Source: Halobacillus sp. A5 | GTDB lineage: Bacteria > Bacillota > Bacilli > Bacillales > Halobacillaceae | DNA: 64,000 bases | Direction of reading: 5' to 3' | Assembly (NCBI RefSeq): GCF_024189315.1 | Contig: NZ_JAIZEO010000001.1 | Span: 930,001-994,000 of the forward strand | Shown here: positions 17,066 to 24,806 of the stretch, one piece after another | How positions within the stretch are numbered: position 1 is the stretch's first letter | How the letters are laid out: each line of letters starts with the position of its first letter | Notes under the pieces: generated by a model | What the model saw: only the letters and a program-made list of their open reading frames with translations | Told to the model about the DNA's origin: nothing | The model's database searches: none | Translations under genes and position numbers: made by a program

Positions 17066-18226
17066 ATGAAGAATAAAATTAACCCTACTTTGTCAGATAT
17101 CGAAATTTCAGGGATACGCCAGTTCTTTAATATGATTAGTAAATACGACGATGTTGTTTCCCTAACCATCGGGCAGCCGGACTTTGCCTCACCTTCCCAC
17201 GTAAAAGCCGCCGCAATTGACGCTTTACATAATGACCGCACAACTTATACACATAATGCAGGCATTATAGAACTCAGGAAAGCAATCAGCGATTATGTCA
17301 AGGACAGATTTAATTTAAACTATGCCCCGGAGGACGAGATCATTGTGACGGTGGGCGCATCGCAGGCCATTGATATTACGTTAAGAACCATCATTGAACC
17401 TGGAGATGAAGTTATTCTTCCTGGTCCTGTCTATCCCGGGTATGAACCTCTGATTAAGCTGGCAGGAGCAACTGTAAAATATGTGGACACCCGTGAACAT
17501 CAATTTAAATTATCAGCAGAATTAATAGAACAAGCCATTACCGACAAAACAAAATGCGTAATTATGCCGTATCCGTCTAACCCCACAGGCGTTTCGCTTA
17601 CAAATGAAGAACTTCAAGATATTTCCGAAGTGTTGTTAAATAATCAAATCTTTTTAATTGCGGATGAAATCTACAGCGAGCTTGTATATGATACCCCGCA
17701 TACTTCCATCGCTTCTATAGAGGAAGTAAGAGATCACGTCATTGTAATCAACGGCGTCTCAAAATCACATTCAATGACGGGATATAGAATTGGTTATTTA
17801 CTAGCTCCTGACTGGCTCGCAAAACAAATTCTAAAAGTCCATCAATATAATGTCTCTTGTGCCGCTTCACCAAGTCAATATGCAGCACTTGAAGCCATAC
17901 AGAATGGACGCAGTGATCCTGAAACTATGAAGAAGTCTTACGCTGAACGAAGGAAATATGTAATGGAGCGTCTGGATCAAATGGGATTAGACTATGTCGT
18001 GCCTGACGGGGCATTTTACATCTTTCCTCAATTTCCTGACCAGAGCAGGAGCACTTTTGATGCTGCAGTGGATTTAGTTGAGAATGGCGGTATCGCACTC
18101 GTCCCCGGAAGTGCTTTTTCCACGTATGGTGAAGGATACGTGCGCTTATCTTATGCCTACAGCTTAGACACATTAAAAGAAGGACTGGACCGTCTTGAAG
18201 AGTATTTAAGTCGCTCCTCTTTGTAA
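17066..18226 (+). CDS. patA: N-acetyl-LL-diaminopimelate aminotransferase
   Basis: A 386-residue class I PLP aminotransferase. Seen: GQPDFASPSHVKAAAIDAL, TVGASQAIDITLRT, PYPSNPTG, ADEIYSELVYD and the Schiff-base lysine in SKSHSMTGYRIGY. B. subtilis PatA, beside cheV and ykyB as here, provides the aminotransferase step of the acetyl-DAP pathway, between DapH and DapL, which are both in this window. Start ATG 17066 has GGAGG about 8 bp upstream. Aminotransferases are hard to assign by sequence alone; the synteny is the main support. Confidence 0.87.
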   Translation: MKNKINPTLSDIEISGIRQFFNMISKYDDVVSLTIGQPDFASPSHVKAAAIDALHNDRTTYTHNAGIIELRKAISDYVKDRFNLNYAPEDEIIVTVGASQAIDITLRTIIEPGDEVILPGPVYPGYEPLIKLAGATVKYVDTREHQFKLSAELIEQAITDKTKCVIMPYPSNPTGVSLTNEELQDISEVLLNNQIFLIADEIYSELVYDTPHTSIASIEEVRDHVIVINGVSKSHSMTGYRIGYLLAPDWLAKQILKVHQYNVSCAASPSQYAALEAIQNGRSDPETMKKSYAERRKYVMERLDQMGLDYVVPDGAFYIFPQFPDQSRSTFDAAVDLVENGGIALVPGSAFSTYGEGYVRLSYAYSLDTLKEGLDRLEEYLSRSSL

Positions 18227-18334
18227 AAATTAATTAAATTTTAATGACAAACATACACTTTCTGAAAGGATTAAGTATTCTTATGGTAAAATATATATGT
18301 AACTATAGGAGTATTCCGGCTTAAGAGAGGAAGA

Positions 18335-18862
18335 GTGAGATTGTCTGAAGAGACGAAAAAAGAGTGGTTAGAATGGATAAAAGCAATTGCCATCGCAATT
18401 GCGCTTGCTTTTGTTTTACGCACCTTTTTCTTTGCCACTTCGATCGTTGAGGGAGCCAGTATGGACCCTACGTTAGAAAGTGGAGAGAGAGTTATGTTTA
18501 ATAAAATTATTTATTATATAGATGAACCCAATCATGGAGACATCGTTATTATTGAAAAGCCGACTAAAAATTACGTAAAAAGAGTGATCGGCCAGCCCGG
18601 GGATACGATAGAATTCAAAGAAAACCAATTATATGTAAATGATCAGCCGCAGGACCAAAATTACTTAAGTGAACAATCCTCAGCGGGGACCAGAGATTTT
18701 GGACCGGTGGAAGTACCGGAAGGACGATACTTTGTTATGGGAGACAATCGCTCAGTCAGCAAAGACAGCCGGAATGGATTAGGGTTTGTCAGTGAAGATG
18801 AGATCATTGGACGTACAGAACTTATTATCTATCCTTTTAATGAAATAAGCTTAACTAAATAA
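18335..18862 (+). CDS. Type I signal peptidase (Sip family)
   Basis: 175 residues. N-terminal membrane anchor (about 17-34), then the catalytic domain with the nucleophile Ser in EGASMDPTL and the general base Lys in NYVKRVIGQPGD; boxes D and E are GRYFVMGDNRSVSKDSRNG. One N-terminal anchor is the form of B. subtilis SipS/SipT-type P enzymes. It cleaves Sec/Tat signal peptides outside the membrane. Start: GTG 18335 or TTG 18341; the latter has the better spacing to GAGG. An extended -10 (TATGGTAAAAT) is at about 18282-18292. Confidence 0.93.
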   Translation: MRLSEETKKEWLEWIKAIAIAIALAFVLRTFFFATSIVEGASMDPTLESGERVMFNKIIYYIDEPNHGDIVIIEKPTKNYVKRVIGQPGDTIEFKENQLYVNDQPQDQNYLSEQSSAGTRDFGPVEVPEGRYFVMGDNRSVSKDSRNGLGFVSEDEIIGRTELIIYPFNEISLTK

Positions 18863-18905
18863 AAAATGTCCCTTTCCTGAAGATCAGGTGAGGGACATTT
18901 TTTTT
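18861..18905 (+). terminator. Terminator after signal peptidase
   Basis: AAAAAATGTCCCT...AGGGACATTTTTTTT stem with an inner TCCTGA/TCAGG; long U-tract on the plus strand. It overlaps the last codon of the convergent yvrJ-like gene. Confidence 0.85.
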
Positions 18906-19035
18906 ACGACCGGTTAGAAAATTGATGCAGGGTATCTATGAGTACATCTAACTTTCCTTCAATACGATGAAGCAGATAGAATGTCACCGCAATAGGAAAT
19001 CCAAGATCGGTCACAATAGGGAGCCAGACTTCCAT
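18904..19035 (-). CDS. YvrJ-family small membrane protein (43 aa)
   Basis: MEVWLPIVTDLGFPIAVTFY, then LLHRIEGKLDVLIDTLHQFS. LGFPIAVTFYLLHRIExKLD is the hallmark of the YvrJ family: one membrane helix followed by an amphipathic helix. GAGGTGAAG precedes ATG 19035. It is the last gene of a DUF1659-DUF2922-YvrJ group common in Bacillaceae; the function is unknown. Confidence 0.85.
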   Translation of the reverse strand: MEVWLPIVTDLGFPIAVTFYLLHRIEGKLDVLIDTLHQFSNRS

Positions 19036-19057
19036 TTCTCTTCACCTCATTTAAGAG

Positions 19058-19087
19058 AGAGCCGCTGCGATATCACACAGCGGCTCT
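19058..19087 (-). terminator. Hairpin between DUF2922 and yvrJ genes
   Basis: AGAGCCGCTG / CAGCGGCTCT, a 10-bp perfect stem; on the minus strand followed by CTCTTAAATG. Partial terminator or stability element inside the mini-operon. Confidence 0.6.
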
Positions 19088-19094
19088 TCCAGGA

Positions 19095-19307
19095 TTATAG
19101 TTCAATTGAAGTTACATTTCGCTCAACAATACGTGCTTCCTTTTTGGAAACAAGATCTCCTCCGCTAGAAAAGAAACAATTCTCTTCAATCATTGCATCC
19201 ATAGCAGCGTTAATATCTTCTTCGTTTACAGGCTCAATTGGATGATCAATCGAGAATGTGACAACCCGTTCTTCTTCATTAAGAAATTTTAATTCTAATT
19301 TCTTCAA
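19095..19307 (-). CDS. DUF2922 family protein
   Basis: 70 residues: LELKFLNEEERVVTFSIDHP...EPVNEEDINAAMDAMIEENCFFSSGG, an acidic small domain typical of DUF2922. The TTG at 19307 is the likely start because AAAGGAGG lies 7 bp upstream; the ATG at 19325 precedes that site. It follows the DUF1659 gene by about 33 bp, an arrangement that recurs in many Bacillaceae and suggests a joint, unknown function. Confidence 0.82.
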   Translation of the reverse strand: MKKLELKFLNEEERVVTFSIDHPIEPVNEEDINAAMDAMIEENCFFSSGGDLVSKKEARIVERNVTSIEL

Positions 19308-19340
19308 GTCCCAGCCTCCTTTCATTAATTAATCATTCTT

Positions 19341-19565
19341 TTACAAATCAACTAAAACCGAACTGTCATTTCTCTCGATAGTAGCCAAAAGATCCTGCTG
19401 AAGAGCTTCGATGGCCACGGCCACTTTGTAAAGCTGTTCTTCGTCTGCCTCCATCTTTACGTTGTTAAACGATTTACGACGAAACTTTACATTGCCATCT
19501 TCATCTGTTCCGTCTTCAAAAACAAGCTGCAGCTGAGAGTTAACCATATCTGCTGTAACTGCCAT
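19341..19565 (-). CDS. DUF1659 family protein
   Basis: 74 residues: MAVTADMVNSQLQLVFEDGT, DEDGNVKFRRKSFNNVKMEADEEQLYKVAVAIEALQ. Matches the DUF1659 pattern (small beta-rich start with KxKSFxNVK then a helix). AAAGGAGGTGG upstream fixes ATG 19565. First gene of the group with DUF2922 and YvrJ. Unknown function. Confidence 0.85.
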   Translation of the reverse strand: MAVTADMVNSQLQLVFEDGTDEDGNVKFRRKSFNNVKMEADEEQLYKVAVAIEALQQDLLATIERNDSSVLVDL

Positions 19566-19625
19566 GAGTACCACCTCCTTTCACTTCTATAATCGAAAGA
19601 AGTAAAAAGAAGGTGTCTCTATTTA

Positions 19626-19660
19626 CAAAAAAAGTGAGATCAATTAAGATCTCACTTTTT
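19626..19660. terminator. Terminator hairpin
   Basis: AAAAAGTGAGAT / ATCTCACTTTTT stem with A and T tracts on both sides, between the DUF1659 promoter region and the small ORF at 19699. Confidence 0.8.
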
Positions 19661-19698
19661 CTATTTCTGTGTATGGTTGTGTTTAATTATGATATTTC

Positions 19699-19779
19699 TT
19701 AGCCTCGATCAAAAATGCAGAACCCAATTAACCCAAAAAGAACGACAAGACAGACAAGGAACATAACGATCTCTGTCAC
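19699..19779 (-). CDS. Candidate 26-residue membrane peptide
   Basis: GTG start at 19779, preceded by GAGGGGGTG. The translation MTEIVMFLVCLVVLFGLIGF then CIFDRG is a single hydrophobic helix with a charged end. It has a ribosome site and a terminator downstream (19626-19660), which argues for translation. No family recognised; KdpF-like size but no convincing similarity. Confidence 0.4.
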   Translation of the reverse strand: MTEIVMFLVCLVVLFGLIGFCIFDRG

Positions 19780-19950
19780 ATCTACACCCCCTCGTAACCA
19801 TTATTCTGAAAAATATTATACTACAATTGCTGATCTATACTTTATCATACCATGGTTCTCCATGGTTATTCACTAATTAATTACCTAACGCCACAGGCTG
19901 CCTATTTTCAAAGCTCTTATACACAAATTTGACAAATATTCTTGAATAGT

Positions 19951-20034
19951 ATGTGAAGTATTGAACATATGATTCCTTTTTCTCATAAAAAGTTGTAGTA
20001 TAAAAGTGTAGAAATATTGTGAAGTGTTGAACAA
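19951..20034 (+). promoter_or_regulatory. Pair of 18-bp near-identical motifs before doxX
   Basis: ATGTGAAGTATTGAACAT (19951-19968) and TTGTGAAGTGTTGAACAA (20017-20034) share WTGTGAAGTRTTGAACAW, with complementary ends (WTGT/ACAW). They are 66 bp apart, and the second is just upstream of the RBS. Likely binding sites of an unidentified regulator of doxX. Confidence 0.5.
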
Positions 20035-20053
20035 ATAAAAGGAGGAATTAATT

Positions 20054-20545
20054 ATGAAACGTTGGTTTACAGAACACATTAGTGCTGCAATTATTTTATT
20101 AGGGATTCGGATTTATCTAGGTTATACATGGCTTACGGCTGGATTGGGAAAAATTACGGGTGGATTCGATGCAGGAGGTTACCTTCAAGGTGCTATAGGT
20201 AACGCTCAAGGAGAAGATGCAGTCGTACAAGGATGGTGGGCTGCGTTTCTAGAAGCTGTTGCTCTTCCTAATAGTGGATTGTTCAGTTTTCTTGTAATGT
20301 GGGGTGAACTTCTGGTTGGAGCAGCATTAATCATTGGTCTGCTGACTAGAACTGCCGCATTCTTTGGAATAGTGATGAATATGGCTTTCTTGTTAAGCGG
20401 TACAATAAGTACAAATCCAGAAATGGTTATACTTGGGGCTGTGATTCTGGCTGCTGGTCTAAATGCTGGTCGTATAGGGGTGGATCGATATTCAGCCGAT
20501 TACTTTAAGAAAAATAACCTTTCATTAATAAAGAAAGCCGCTTGA
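20054..20545 (+). CDS. DoxX family membrane protein
   Basis: 163 residues with four hydrophobic helices (about 10-30, 70-95, 98-118, 122-140). It contains the usual DoxX features: RIYLGYTWLTAGLGKITGGFD near the start, LVMWGELLVGAALIIGLLTR and AGLNAGRIGVDRY at the end. DoxX proteins act in thiol or oxidative stress responses or quinone detoxification in various bacteria; the exact role here is unknown. AAAGGAGG 8 bp upstream. Two repeated 18-bp motifs precede it, and a long terminator hairpin follows, so it is transcribed alone. Confidence 0.87.
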   Translation: MKRWFTEHISAAIILLGIRIYLGYTWLTAGLGKITGGFDAGGYLQGAIGNAQGEDAVVQGWWAAFLEAVALPNSGLFSFLVMWGELLVGAALIIGLLTRTAAFFGIVMNMAFLLSGTISTNPEMVILGAVILAAGLNAGRIGVDRYSADYFKKNNLSLIKKAA

Positions 20546-20552
20546 AGAATGA

Positions 20553-20592
20553 AGAACCAGTGAAGTTGAAATACAACTTCACTGGTTCTTTT
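20553..20592 (+). terminator. Terminator after doxX
   Basis: GAACCAGTGAAGTTG / CAACTTCACTGGTTC, a 15-bp perfect stem followed by TTTTATTTTA. Confidence 0.9.
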
Positions 20593-20745
20593 ATTTTATA
20601 ACAGGTTCTTTGCCAGTTTATATTCTTACCTTGAGCACATTCATTTAGTTTGATCTCTCTTTATCTGAGGTAATTGTACATTATAGAGTTTAATATTAAT
20701 TTATTTTCACACGCAGTCATAGAATTCATTTTGAAGAGGTGGGCC

Positions 20746-21513
20746 ATGCTGACGGGCATATTTCGTTTTTTTATTTTTTGGTACATATGCGGTATTATTT
20801 TACTAACCTTTGACTTGCTCCCCCCCTGGCTGGAGTGGGCTAACAGTGTTTTTTTAATTACTGGCGGAGTCATCGCAGGAATTTATTTTTCCCAATTATA
20901 TGGTATTGTAAAAGCTCTTATTTATAGTTTCATTATTGTCAGTTTGAGTATTTACATCGAACACCTTGGTGTAGAAACAGGCTTTTTGTTTGGAAACTAT
21001 TATTATAATGAGAATTTTGGTCTAAAAATTGCTGATACACCTGTAACGATAGGTTTTGCCTGGCTGCTTATTATCGGCTGTTCTCATGAAATAAGCAGGG
21101 GCATTTCACTTACTCTAACTGGCTGGAAACAAGTGGCTGTATTTATTCCAACAGCGAGCCTTGCAGCTGTAACTATGGATTTAATTCTTGATCCCGTTGC
21201 TTATCACGTGCAGGAATATTGGATTTGGGAAGATACAGGAATGTATTATGACATTCCTTTTTCCAATTTTGCTGGTTGGTTTATTTTAGCATTTTTCTTT
21301 CACTGTCTGCCTTTTATCTTCAAGCAGGATCTGTCAGCAGCCAGGTCCATTTGGCAGAATAGAATGGCTCTAATGTTCGGAGCGGTAATTTTAATGTTTA
21401 GCATACTGTCCATATCCGGCGGTGTTTATGGAGCTGCGATTTTAGTTATATTGCTTACCATGATCTGGTACGTTTTATATTATTGGAGGTTACAGCATGA
21501 TTCAAGCCGATAA
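20746..21513 (+). CDS. cruF: CruF-like carotenoid 1',2'-hydratase (DUF422 family)
   Basis: 255 residues with about seven membrane helices. Family-typical polar residues: YIEHLGVETGFLFGNYYYNE, MDLILDPVAYHVQEYWIWED and PFSNFAGWF. Proteins of this family (CruF) hydrate the terminal double bond of acyclic carotenoids, creating the tertiary hydroxyl that is then glycosylated; C30 clusters of pigmented Bacillus species are known to carry such a gene. Start ATG 20746 has GAGGTGG upstream; the frame to 20674 lacks one. It heads a tight rightward operon with acyltransferase, glycosyltransferase and CrtP-like genes. The exact reaction is inferred. Confidence 0.75.
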   Translation: MLTGIFRFFIFWYICGIILLTFDLLPPWLEWANSVFLITGGVIAGIYFSQLYGIVKALIYSFIIVSLSIYIEHLGVETGFLFGNYYYNENFGLKIADTPVTIGFAWLLIIGCSHEISRGISLTLTGWKQVAVFIPTASLAAVTMDLILDPVAYHVQEYWIWEDTGMYYDIPFSNFAGWFILAFFFHCLPFIFKQDLSAARSIWQNRMALMFGAVILMFSILSISGGVYGAAILVILLTMIWYVLYYWRLQHDSSR

Positions 21514-22159
21514 AAGCCCTTTGATTATGTGGGGGTTTACCAGATTTAACAGGTTTTTTCTTCGTCATCACTTCCAGAGAATCCGGGTGTATAACGCCAA
21601 CCATGCTCCTATTCCGTCAAGAAGCTTATTTCTTATTAACCATTCAAGCTGGTGGGATGCCCTGGTAATTTTCTTCTTAAATGAGCAAATTGTAAGATCA
21701 GATGCTTATGGGATGATGCACGAGGAAGGAATCCGTCGTTTCCCATTTTTTAAGAAAATAGGGGTGTATTCCATGAACTCTGGCGATCGGCGGCATCTAA
21801 CTGCTTCTCTTGCCTACAGTCAGAAATTATTGAGTGAAAATAAAACGGTGTGGATGTTTCCGCAGGGAGATGAACAGCATTTGGAAAAACGTCCTTTACA
21901 ATTTTCAAATGGGGCGGCTTATATAGAAGAGCATACAAATGATATTAACATTATCCCTGTCTCTCTCTACTATTCTTTAGAACACACTCGAAAACCGAAT
22001 GTATACGCCCAATTAGGCAGACCGATTGACCGCTCACGATATATCCATCACTCAAGGAAGGAAAAAACTAGAGTTTTCGAAGAATGCGTGACAATTCAGC
22101 TGGACGAATTGAAACACAAGGTTGTTACTGAAAAGGTTAATCATTTTACTGTGTATTGA
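21497..22159 (+). CDS. PlsC-type acyltransferase of the carotenoid operon
   Basis: 220 residues, 1-acylglycerol-3-phosphate acyltransferase fold. Motif I is NHSSWWD (HX4D), motif III FPQGDEQH; a later SLYYSLEHTRKPNVYAQLGRPI follows the family. It overlaps cruF by 17 bp and has GGAGG upstream, so translation is coupled. In staphyloxanthin synthesis the last step is acylation of the sugar by CrtO; this PlsC-like protein is not obviously CrtO but occupies the same logical place, so I infer fatty acylation of a glucosyl carotenoid. Phospholipid acylation is the alternative. Confidence 0.78.
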   Translation: MIQADKSPLIMWGFTRFNRFFLRHHFQRIRVYNANHAPIPSRSLFLINHSSWWDALVIFFLNEQIVRSDAYGMMHEEGIRRFPFFKKIGVYSMNSGDRRHLTASLAYSQKLLSENKTVWMFPQGDEQHLEKRPLQFSNGAAYIEEHTNDINIIPVSLYYSLEHTRKPNVYAQLGRPIDRSRYIHHSRKEKTRVFEECVTIQLDELKHKVVTEKVNHFTVY

Positions 22160-22174
22160 GGAGGATGGAAGGTT

Positions 22175-23281
22175 ATGGTGCTTATAATCTCAATGGCAGT
22201 GGCCCTGTTACTCAATTTATGGACAATCTTAAATAGCTTTTTCTTACTAAATCTAAAGAAAAAATCAGGACTTAAGCAGAAACCTCTAGTTTCCCTACTC
22301 GTTCCGTTACGAAATGAGATTGAGCATGCTGCAGATCTTGTAAGCTGTTTAAAAATGATATCTTATCCAAATGTAGAATTTATTTTATTAGATGACCACT
22401 CGGAGGATGGTACATATGAATCACTTCTTTATGAAGTGAGTGAAGATCCCAGGTTTTCGGTCGTAAAAGGCCGTCATCTTCCTGAAGGTTGGAACGGAAA
22501 AGTACATGCCTGCCACCAATTGTCAGAGCAGGCAGATGGAGATTATTATCTATTTCTGGATGCAGACGCGCGTGTTCATCCAGAAATAATAGATCGCTCG
22601 CTCGTCTCGTTACTTACTCATAAAGCTTCTATGCTGAGCGGGTTTCCTAGATATCCGAATCGTCACTTTCTTTCACATATGCTCGTTCCCCTGCAGCATA
22701 TGGTCGTTCTGATGCACCTGCCTTTAGCCGCTGCCAATTTCACAAAACATCCGGCGTTTACAGCGGCCTGCGGCATCTTTATTTTTACTGAAAGGAAAGC
22801 CTATGAAGCGGTTGGCGGACATGAAGCGGTGAAAGGATCACTTGTAGAAGACGTTCACATCGCACGACAAATGAAAAAGCATGGACACAGAATGATTCTT
22901 TGTAACATTACAGCCGATGTTATCTCCTATATGTATGACTCTTCCAGGGAAACATGGGAAGGCTTCAAGAAAAATATATACACGGGCATCGGCCGTTCAC
23001 CGTTAATGGTCATATTGTTGACGGTTCTCTATGTGATTCTTTTTATTCTCCCGTTCGCTTTAGGCCTCTATGGAGGGCTGACAGGACAGATGGTTTATCT
23101 TCTTCCGTTTCTTCTGACGGTAACATTTAAGATGTACGTCGATGCCCTTACCCGGCACCCGCTGTGGCTGTCATGGCTGATCCCTGTATCTTCAGGAATC
23201 TTAATCGCCCTCTTATTCACTTCAATGATGGTTCATATGCGCGGGGGAACCTATCAATGGAAAGGAAGGTCCTACGAATGA
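22175..23281 (+). CDS. crtQ: Family 2 glycosyltransferase, CrtQ-like
   Basis: 368 residues: N-terminal membrane helix (about 1-22), GT2 catalytic domain (PLVSLLVPLRNEI, LLDDHSEDGT, the DXD-like FLDADARVH, and VEDVHIARQMKKHGH) and two or three C-terminal helices (about 275-350). The layout matches CrtQ of Staphylococcus aureus (about 375 aa), which puts glucose on a carotenoid acid. Here the acceptor may instead be the CruF-made hydroxyl. The stop overlaps the next start as ATGA, showing coupling. Confidence 0.83.
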   Translation: MVLIISMAVALLLNLWTILNSFFLLNLKKKSGLKQKPLVSLLVPLRNEIEHAADLVSCLKMISYPNVEFILLDDHSEDGTYESLLYEVSEDPRFSVVKGRHLPEGWNGKVHACHQLSEQADGDYYLFLDADARVHPEIIDRSLVSLLTHKASMLSGFPRYPNRHFLSHMLVPLQHMVVLMHLPLAAANFTKHPAFTAACGIFIFTERKAYEAVGGHEAVKGSLVEDVHIARQMKKHGHRMILCNITADVISYMYDSSRETWEGFKKNIYTGIGRSPLMVILLTVLYVILFILPFALGLYGGLTGQMVYLLPFLLTVTFKMYVDALTRHPLWLSWLIPVSSGILIALLFTSMMVHMRGGTYQWKGRSYE

Positions 23282-24750
23282 AAGCAATTATAGTTGGAGG
23301 AGGCCTGGGAGGGTTATCCGCGGCTGTTCATCTTGCAAAAGAAGGTGTAGACGTACACCTATTTGAAAAAAATGAACACTTCGGCGGTAAAATGATGCCA
23401 TATAATCTTCAGGGGTACCATTTTGACTTTGGTCCTAATACAATTACGATGCCCTATGTTTTTGAAAATGTAATTCAAACAGCCGGACTAAACCCTAAAG
23501 AGGAACTTCCCTTTATGACCATAGAGAATCATACTCGCAACCAGTTTTCCGATGGGACTTATTTTGACTTTTCCACCAGCCGTTCTTTCATGAAGGAACA
23601 GCTCAAAGAATTAGATCATTATGCAGCCCAACATTATGAGGAATTTCTTTTAGAAGTAGAAAGATTATTTGAACTTTCACGTCGCTATTTCTTAAATCGG
23701 ACGTTTTCTGGCTGGAAAGACTACATCTCTCCAGGTCTCGCACGCGCCATGACGAAGGTCAGGCCAATGCAGTCAATGGATCGTTTTTTTAAAACCTATT
23801 TTAAAAACCCTTATGTGCTCAATGCATTAAATCGATACGCCACTTACATTGGTTCGAGCCCCTATGCTTCACCAGCCACATTTGCAATGATTGCACATTT
23901 AGAGCTGAATGAAGGCGTCCATTATGTAAAAGGAGGCAATACAAGAATTGCTGACAGCTTTGTTAAAGCAGCTCTCCACCTTGGAGTTCACCTGCATTCC
24001 TCTACCGAAGTGAGAAGACTGACGGTAAAAGGTAAGCTTGTCACCGGGGTGGAACTTTGTAACGGAGAAAAAATTGAAGCGGATTATGTAATCGTAAACG
24101 GCGACATTCTAGGCTCTCTTCCTTCACTGCTGGATGAAAGAGACCGTCCTTCTTTAACTAATAGTAAAATCAATTCAATGGACCCCTCTACTTCTGCATT
24201 TGTTATTATGGCAGGTCTGAATACGGGTCTGGAAATGCTTAGACATCATCATGTTCTGTTTTCTTCAGATTACAAAGAAGAATTCCGTTCATTAAGAAAA
24301 GGGCAATACAGCTTTAACCCTACGATCTATATTAGTACTTCCTCTAAGTCAGATCCTAATGTTTCTCCAAAGGGTGACAACTGTTTTATATTAGTAAACG
24401 CTCCCGCTCAGCAGAGTGACAATCACATAGACCCTTTAACCTATCGGGAATTAATTTACCACAAGTTGAGCAGGGCAGGCATTCCGATTGCCAATCATAT
24501 CGAGGTAGAAAAAACGATAACTCCTGAAGACATTCAGAGACAGTTCCATGCTTTTAAAGGCGCGATCTACGGTCCGTCATCCAATAATCGAATTCAAGCT
24601 TTCAAGAGACCTTTTAACCGTTCCGCAGATTATAAAAATTTATATTTTTGCGGAGGCAGCACCCACCCCGGGGGGGGGTCGCCGATGGTCGTATTAAGCG
24701 GACAAAATGTTGCACGGGAAATTACAGGTAAACTGTACTACGTGGAGTAG
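23278..24750 (+). CDS. crtP: Carotenoid desaturase/oxidase, CrtP (CrtNb)-like
   Basis: 490 residues of the phytoene-desaturase flavoprotein family. Dinucleotide motif IIVGGGLGGLSAAVHLAKEG at the start, substrate-domain FDFGPNTITMPYVFE, and C-terminal FAD motif NLYFCGGSTHPGGGSPMV. The stretch FKGAIYGPSSNNRIQAFKRP parallels RGAIYGV... of S. aureus CrtP, which oxidises the terminal methyl of diaponeurosporene. CrtP-like is thus the best call, but 3,4-desaturase (CrtD-like) activity cannot be excluded. Start ATG 23278 overlaps the crtQ stop; the frame upstream to 23164 lies within crtQ. Last gene of the rightward operon. The run of eight G at about 24669-24676 (GGGGGGGG) is intact in frame. Confidence 0.82.
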   Translation: MKAIIVGGGLGGLSAAVHLAKEGVDVHLFEKNEHFGGKMMPYNLQGYHFDFGPNTITMPYVFENVIQTAGLNPKEELPFMTIENHTRNQFSDGTYFDFSTSRSFMKEQLKELDHYAAQHYEEFLLEVERLFELSRRYFLNRTFSGWKDYISPGLARAMTKVRPMQSMDRFFKTYFKNPYVLNALNRYATYIGSSPYASPATFAMIAHLELNEGVHYVKGGNTRIADSFVKAALHLGVHLHSSTEVRRLTVKGKLVTGVELCNGEKIEADYVIVNGDILGSLPSLLDERDRPSLTNSKINSMDPSTSAFVIMAGLNTGLEMLRHHHVLFSSDYKEEFRSLRKGQYSFNPTIYISTSSKSDPNVSPKGDNCFILVNAPAQQSDNHIDPLTYRELIYHKLSRAGIPIANHIEVEKTITPEDIQRQFHAFKGAIYGPSSNNRIQAFKRPFNRSADYKNLYFCGGSTHPGGGSPMVVLSGQNVAREITGKLYYVE

Positions 24751-24766
24751 ATTCTGGACCATGAAG

Positions 24767-24806
24767 AAAAGCAAATTATTGCATCTCAGCAATAATTTGC
24801 TTTTTT
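24767..24806. terminator. Bidirectional terminator between convergent crt operons
   Basis: AAAAGCAAATTATTGC / GCAATAATTTGCTTTT, a 16-bp perfect stem with a 6-base loop and U-tracts on both strands. It overlaps the crtM stop codon. Confidence 0.92.

Noticed and set aside
20017-20034. Rex-type redox operator before doxX
   Set aside because: The first half TTGTGAA fits but the second half does not mirror it (TGAACAA instead of TTCACAA), and the other copy fits worse.
24669-24676. Possible frameshift at the G8 tract in the CrtP-like gene
   Set aside because: The reading frame continues to the conserved C-terminal motif GGSTHPGGGSPMV, so the gene is intact as given.
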